DNA of 23,103 bases, taken from contig DFSO01000009.1 of NCBI GenBank assembly GCA_002378665.1, forward strand, positions 19,861 through 42,963, given 5' to 3'. The first letter of the stretch is position 1; each line of letters opens with the position of its first letter. The notes beneath the pieces are model-generated. The model worked only from the letters and a program-made list of their open reading frames with translations. It was not told where the DNA came from and did not search any database. This DNA is from Loktanella sp. UBA3435 (lineage in GTDB: Bacteria; Pseudomonadota; Alphaproteobacteria; Rhodobacterales; Rhodobacteraceae). Below are positions 22,127 to 23,103 of the stretch, piece by piece. Position numbers and translations under genes: made by a program.

Positions 22127-23029
22127 TCATCCACCCATTTCAACGATCACGGCGCCAAGTGCAACCAGTCCCATAAGAAACAAGCGACGCGGCCCCACTT
22201 TTTCGCCCAAAATGAACCAACCGATCAGGGCTGCAAACACCGTGGATGTCTCGCGCAGCACCGCAGCCTCACCCACCTTATCTAGTCGCGTTGCCATCAT
22301 CACGCCGCCAAAACTGACCCAAGCGATCAAAGCACCTGCTAACCCGCGCCACATTAAGGGACCAACATCCGGCTTCACCGCCATGCGTCGATAGCGCCAC
22401 GCGGCCAAAATCGGGAAATCGAGCGCCGTGATAAAGAAAAACCACGCCAGAAACGTGAACGGATTGATGCTCGACCTGATCCCGTAAGCATCCCACGTTG
22501 TGTAGACCGCAACCATGATCCCACCTGCGACGGCCCAAGCGAGGCCGACCTTCAGGCTATAAAGATCAATCTTTTCTTCCGACAGGTTCCGTGCCGCCAA
22601 TAGCAGGATACCACCCGACAAACAGGCCACGCCCAGCCATTGCATCGCCGTGAAATGTTCGTTGAAAAACACGGTTGCAGCGATCACCGTCACCAGAGGC
22701 CCTGTGCCGCGTACCACAGGGTAAACGACTGTATAGGCTGCCTTTTCATAGGCAGCAGCCATCGTGCATTTATAAATAAAGTGGATCACCAGCGCGCCCG
22801 CGAGCAACCAAAATGTCGTCGCCGTCGGCCAAGGTACCATGAAAAATGCAACGGGTGCGGAGATCACAGCAAGCCAGCCGTCAATCGCGCCGCGCGTCAT
22901 CCATGGGTCAAACCGCCCCTTTTGCAGCGCCCCAAAAGCGGCATGCGCCACAGCCGACATCAGCGCCAACATCGTCGCCAATCGCGCACCCTCGGGCGTG
23001 CCCGCGATGGAAACGATCCACTCGCCCAT
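22127..23029 (-). CDS. EamA-family (DMT superfamily) membrane transporter
   Basis: A 300-residue ten-helix inner-membrane protein of the EamA branch of the DMT superfamily; the substrate cannot be told from sequence. Two repeat halves are visible. The first has AFGALQKGRFDPWMTRGA, then YKCTMAAAYEKAAYTVVYPVVRGTGPLVTVI with the conserved proline and arginine; the second contains GGIMVAVYTTWDAYGIRSS and ends with GEKVGPRRLFLMGLVALGAVIVEMG. It begins two bases after the ftsY stop, and its stop lies just upstream of ispZ, so all three genes are probably co-transcribed. Only distantly similar to the other EamA gene at 1187. Confidence 0.92.
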   Translation of the reverse strand: MGEWIVSIAGTPEGARLATMLALMSAVAHAAFGALQKGRFDPWMTRGAIDGWLAVISAPVAFFMVPWPTATTFWLLAGALVIHFIYKCTMAAAYEKAAYTVVYPVVRGTGPLVTVIAATVFFNEHFTAMQWLGVACLSGGILLLAARNLSEEKIDLYSLKVGLAWAVAGGIMVAVYTTWDAYGIRSSINPFTFLAWFFFITALDFPILAAWRYRRMAVKPDVGPLMWRGLAGALIAWVSFGGVMMATRLDKVGEAAVLRETSTVFAALIGWFILGEKVGPRRLFLMGLVALGAVIVEMGG

Positions 23030-23031
23030 CG

Positions 23032-23103
23032 CTACTTATCTAACCCGACAAGCGCATTGGCAAAATCTTCAGGATCAAAAGGCGCCAGATCATCAATCTG
23101 CTC
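23032..23103 (-). CDS. ftsY: C-terminal end of a probable FtsY (partial at window edge)
   Basis: Only the last 23 codons and the TAG stop are inside the window. The visible peptide contains IDDLAPFDPEDFANALVG, which matches the usual end of FtsY, the signal-recognition-particle receptor GTPase that docks translating ribosomes to the inner membrane (typically G-x-x-I-D-D-L-x-P-F then F-A-x-A-L). The position next to the EamA gene and ispZ agrees with the order I recall in Rhodobacteraceae. Too short for certainty. Confidence 0.7.
   Translation of the reverse strand, partial: EQIDDLAPFDPEDFANALVGLDK

Overview
The window reads as ordinary chromosome of an alphaproteobacterium, most likely of the Roseobacter group (Rhodobacteraceae). 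The reasons are protein-level resemblance, moderate GC, the order glyQ / small membrane protein / glyS / PPDK-like gene, the order ftsY / EamA / ispZ, and a SAM-II riboswitch ahead of metZ. I see no tRNA, rRNA, CRISPR array, insertion sequence, phage gene or recognisable defence system. Coding density is high. No gene-free stretch exceeds 300 bases; the two longest gaps are about 175 nt (12571-12745) and 239 nt (20957-21195), and the second is largely filled by a riboswitch and terminator.

Layout. 1-2086 (+): ilvC with its terminator, then an EamA transporter. 2083-5343 (-): a tightly packed folB-folP-glmM group, where folB carries an extra C-terminal domain. 5438-6115 (-): a secreted SleB-type cell-wall hydrolase. 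6227-12570 (-): glyQ, a small membrane-anchored protein, glyS and a PPDK-like gene, the first three overlapping. 12746-14521 (+): a secreted multidomain protein whose trypsin-like domain lacks the catalytic triad. 14565-17587 (-): trkH and a ThDP-dependent decarboxylase overlapping by one base. 17680-20956 (-): metZ, folE2 and an unrecognised gene. 21196-21519 (+): a small PilZ-like gene. 21516-23103 (-): the end of ftsY, an EamA transporter and ispZ.

Functions. Most genes are housekeeping: branched-chain amino acids (ilvC), folate (folE2, folB, folP), UDP-GlcNAc supply (glmM), glycyl-tRNA charging (glyQ, glyS), methionine (metZ), potassium (trkH) and membrane or division functions (ftsY, ispZ). 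The clearest regulatory element is the SAM-II aptamer followed by an intrinsic terminator before metZ.

The points of greatest interest are proteins that keep a fold but seem to have lost active-site residues: the pseudo-protease, the PPDK-like protein with a degraded nucleotide-binding domain, and the FolB fusion to a degenerate amino-acid-kinase-like domain. Family assignments rest on motif recognition by eye; no database search was run. I found no convincing new multi-gene system.
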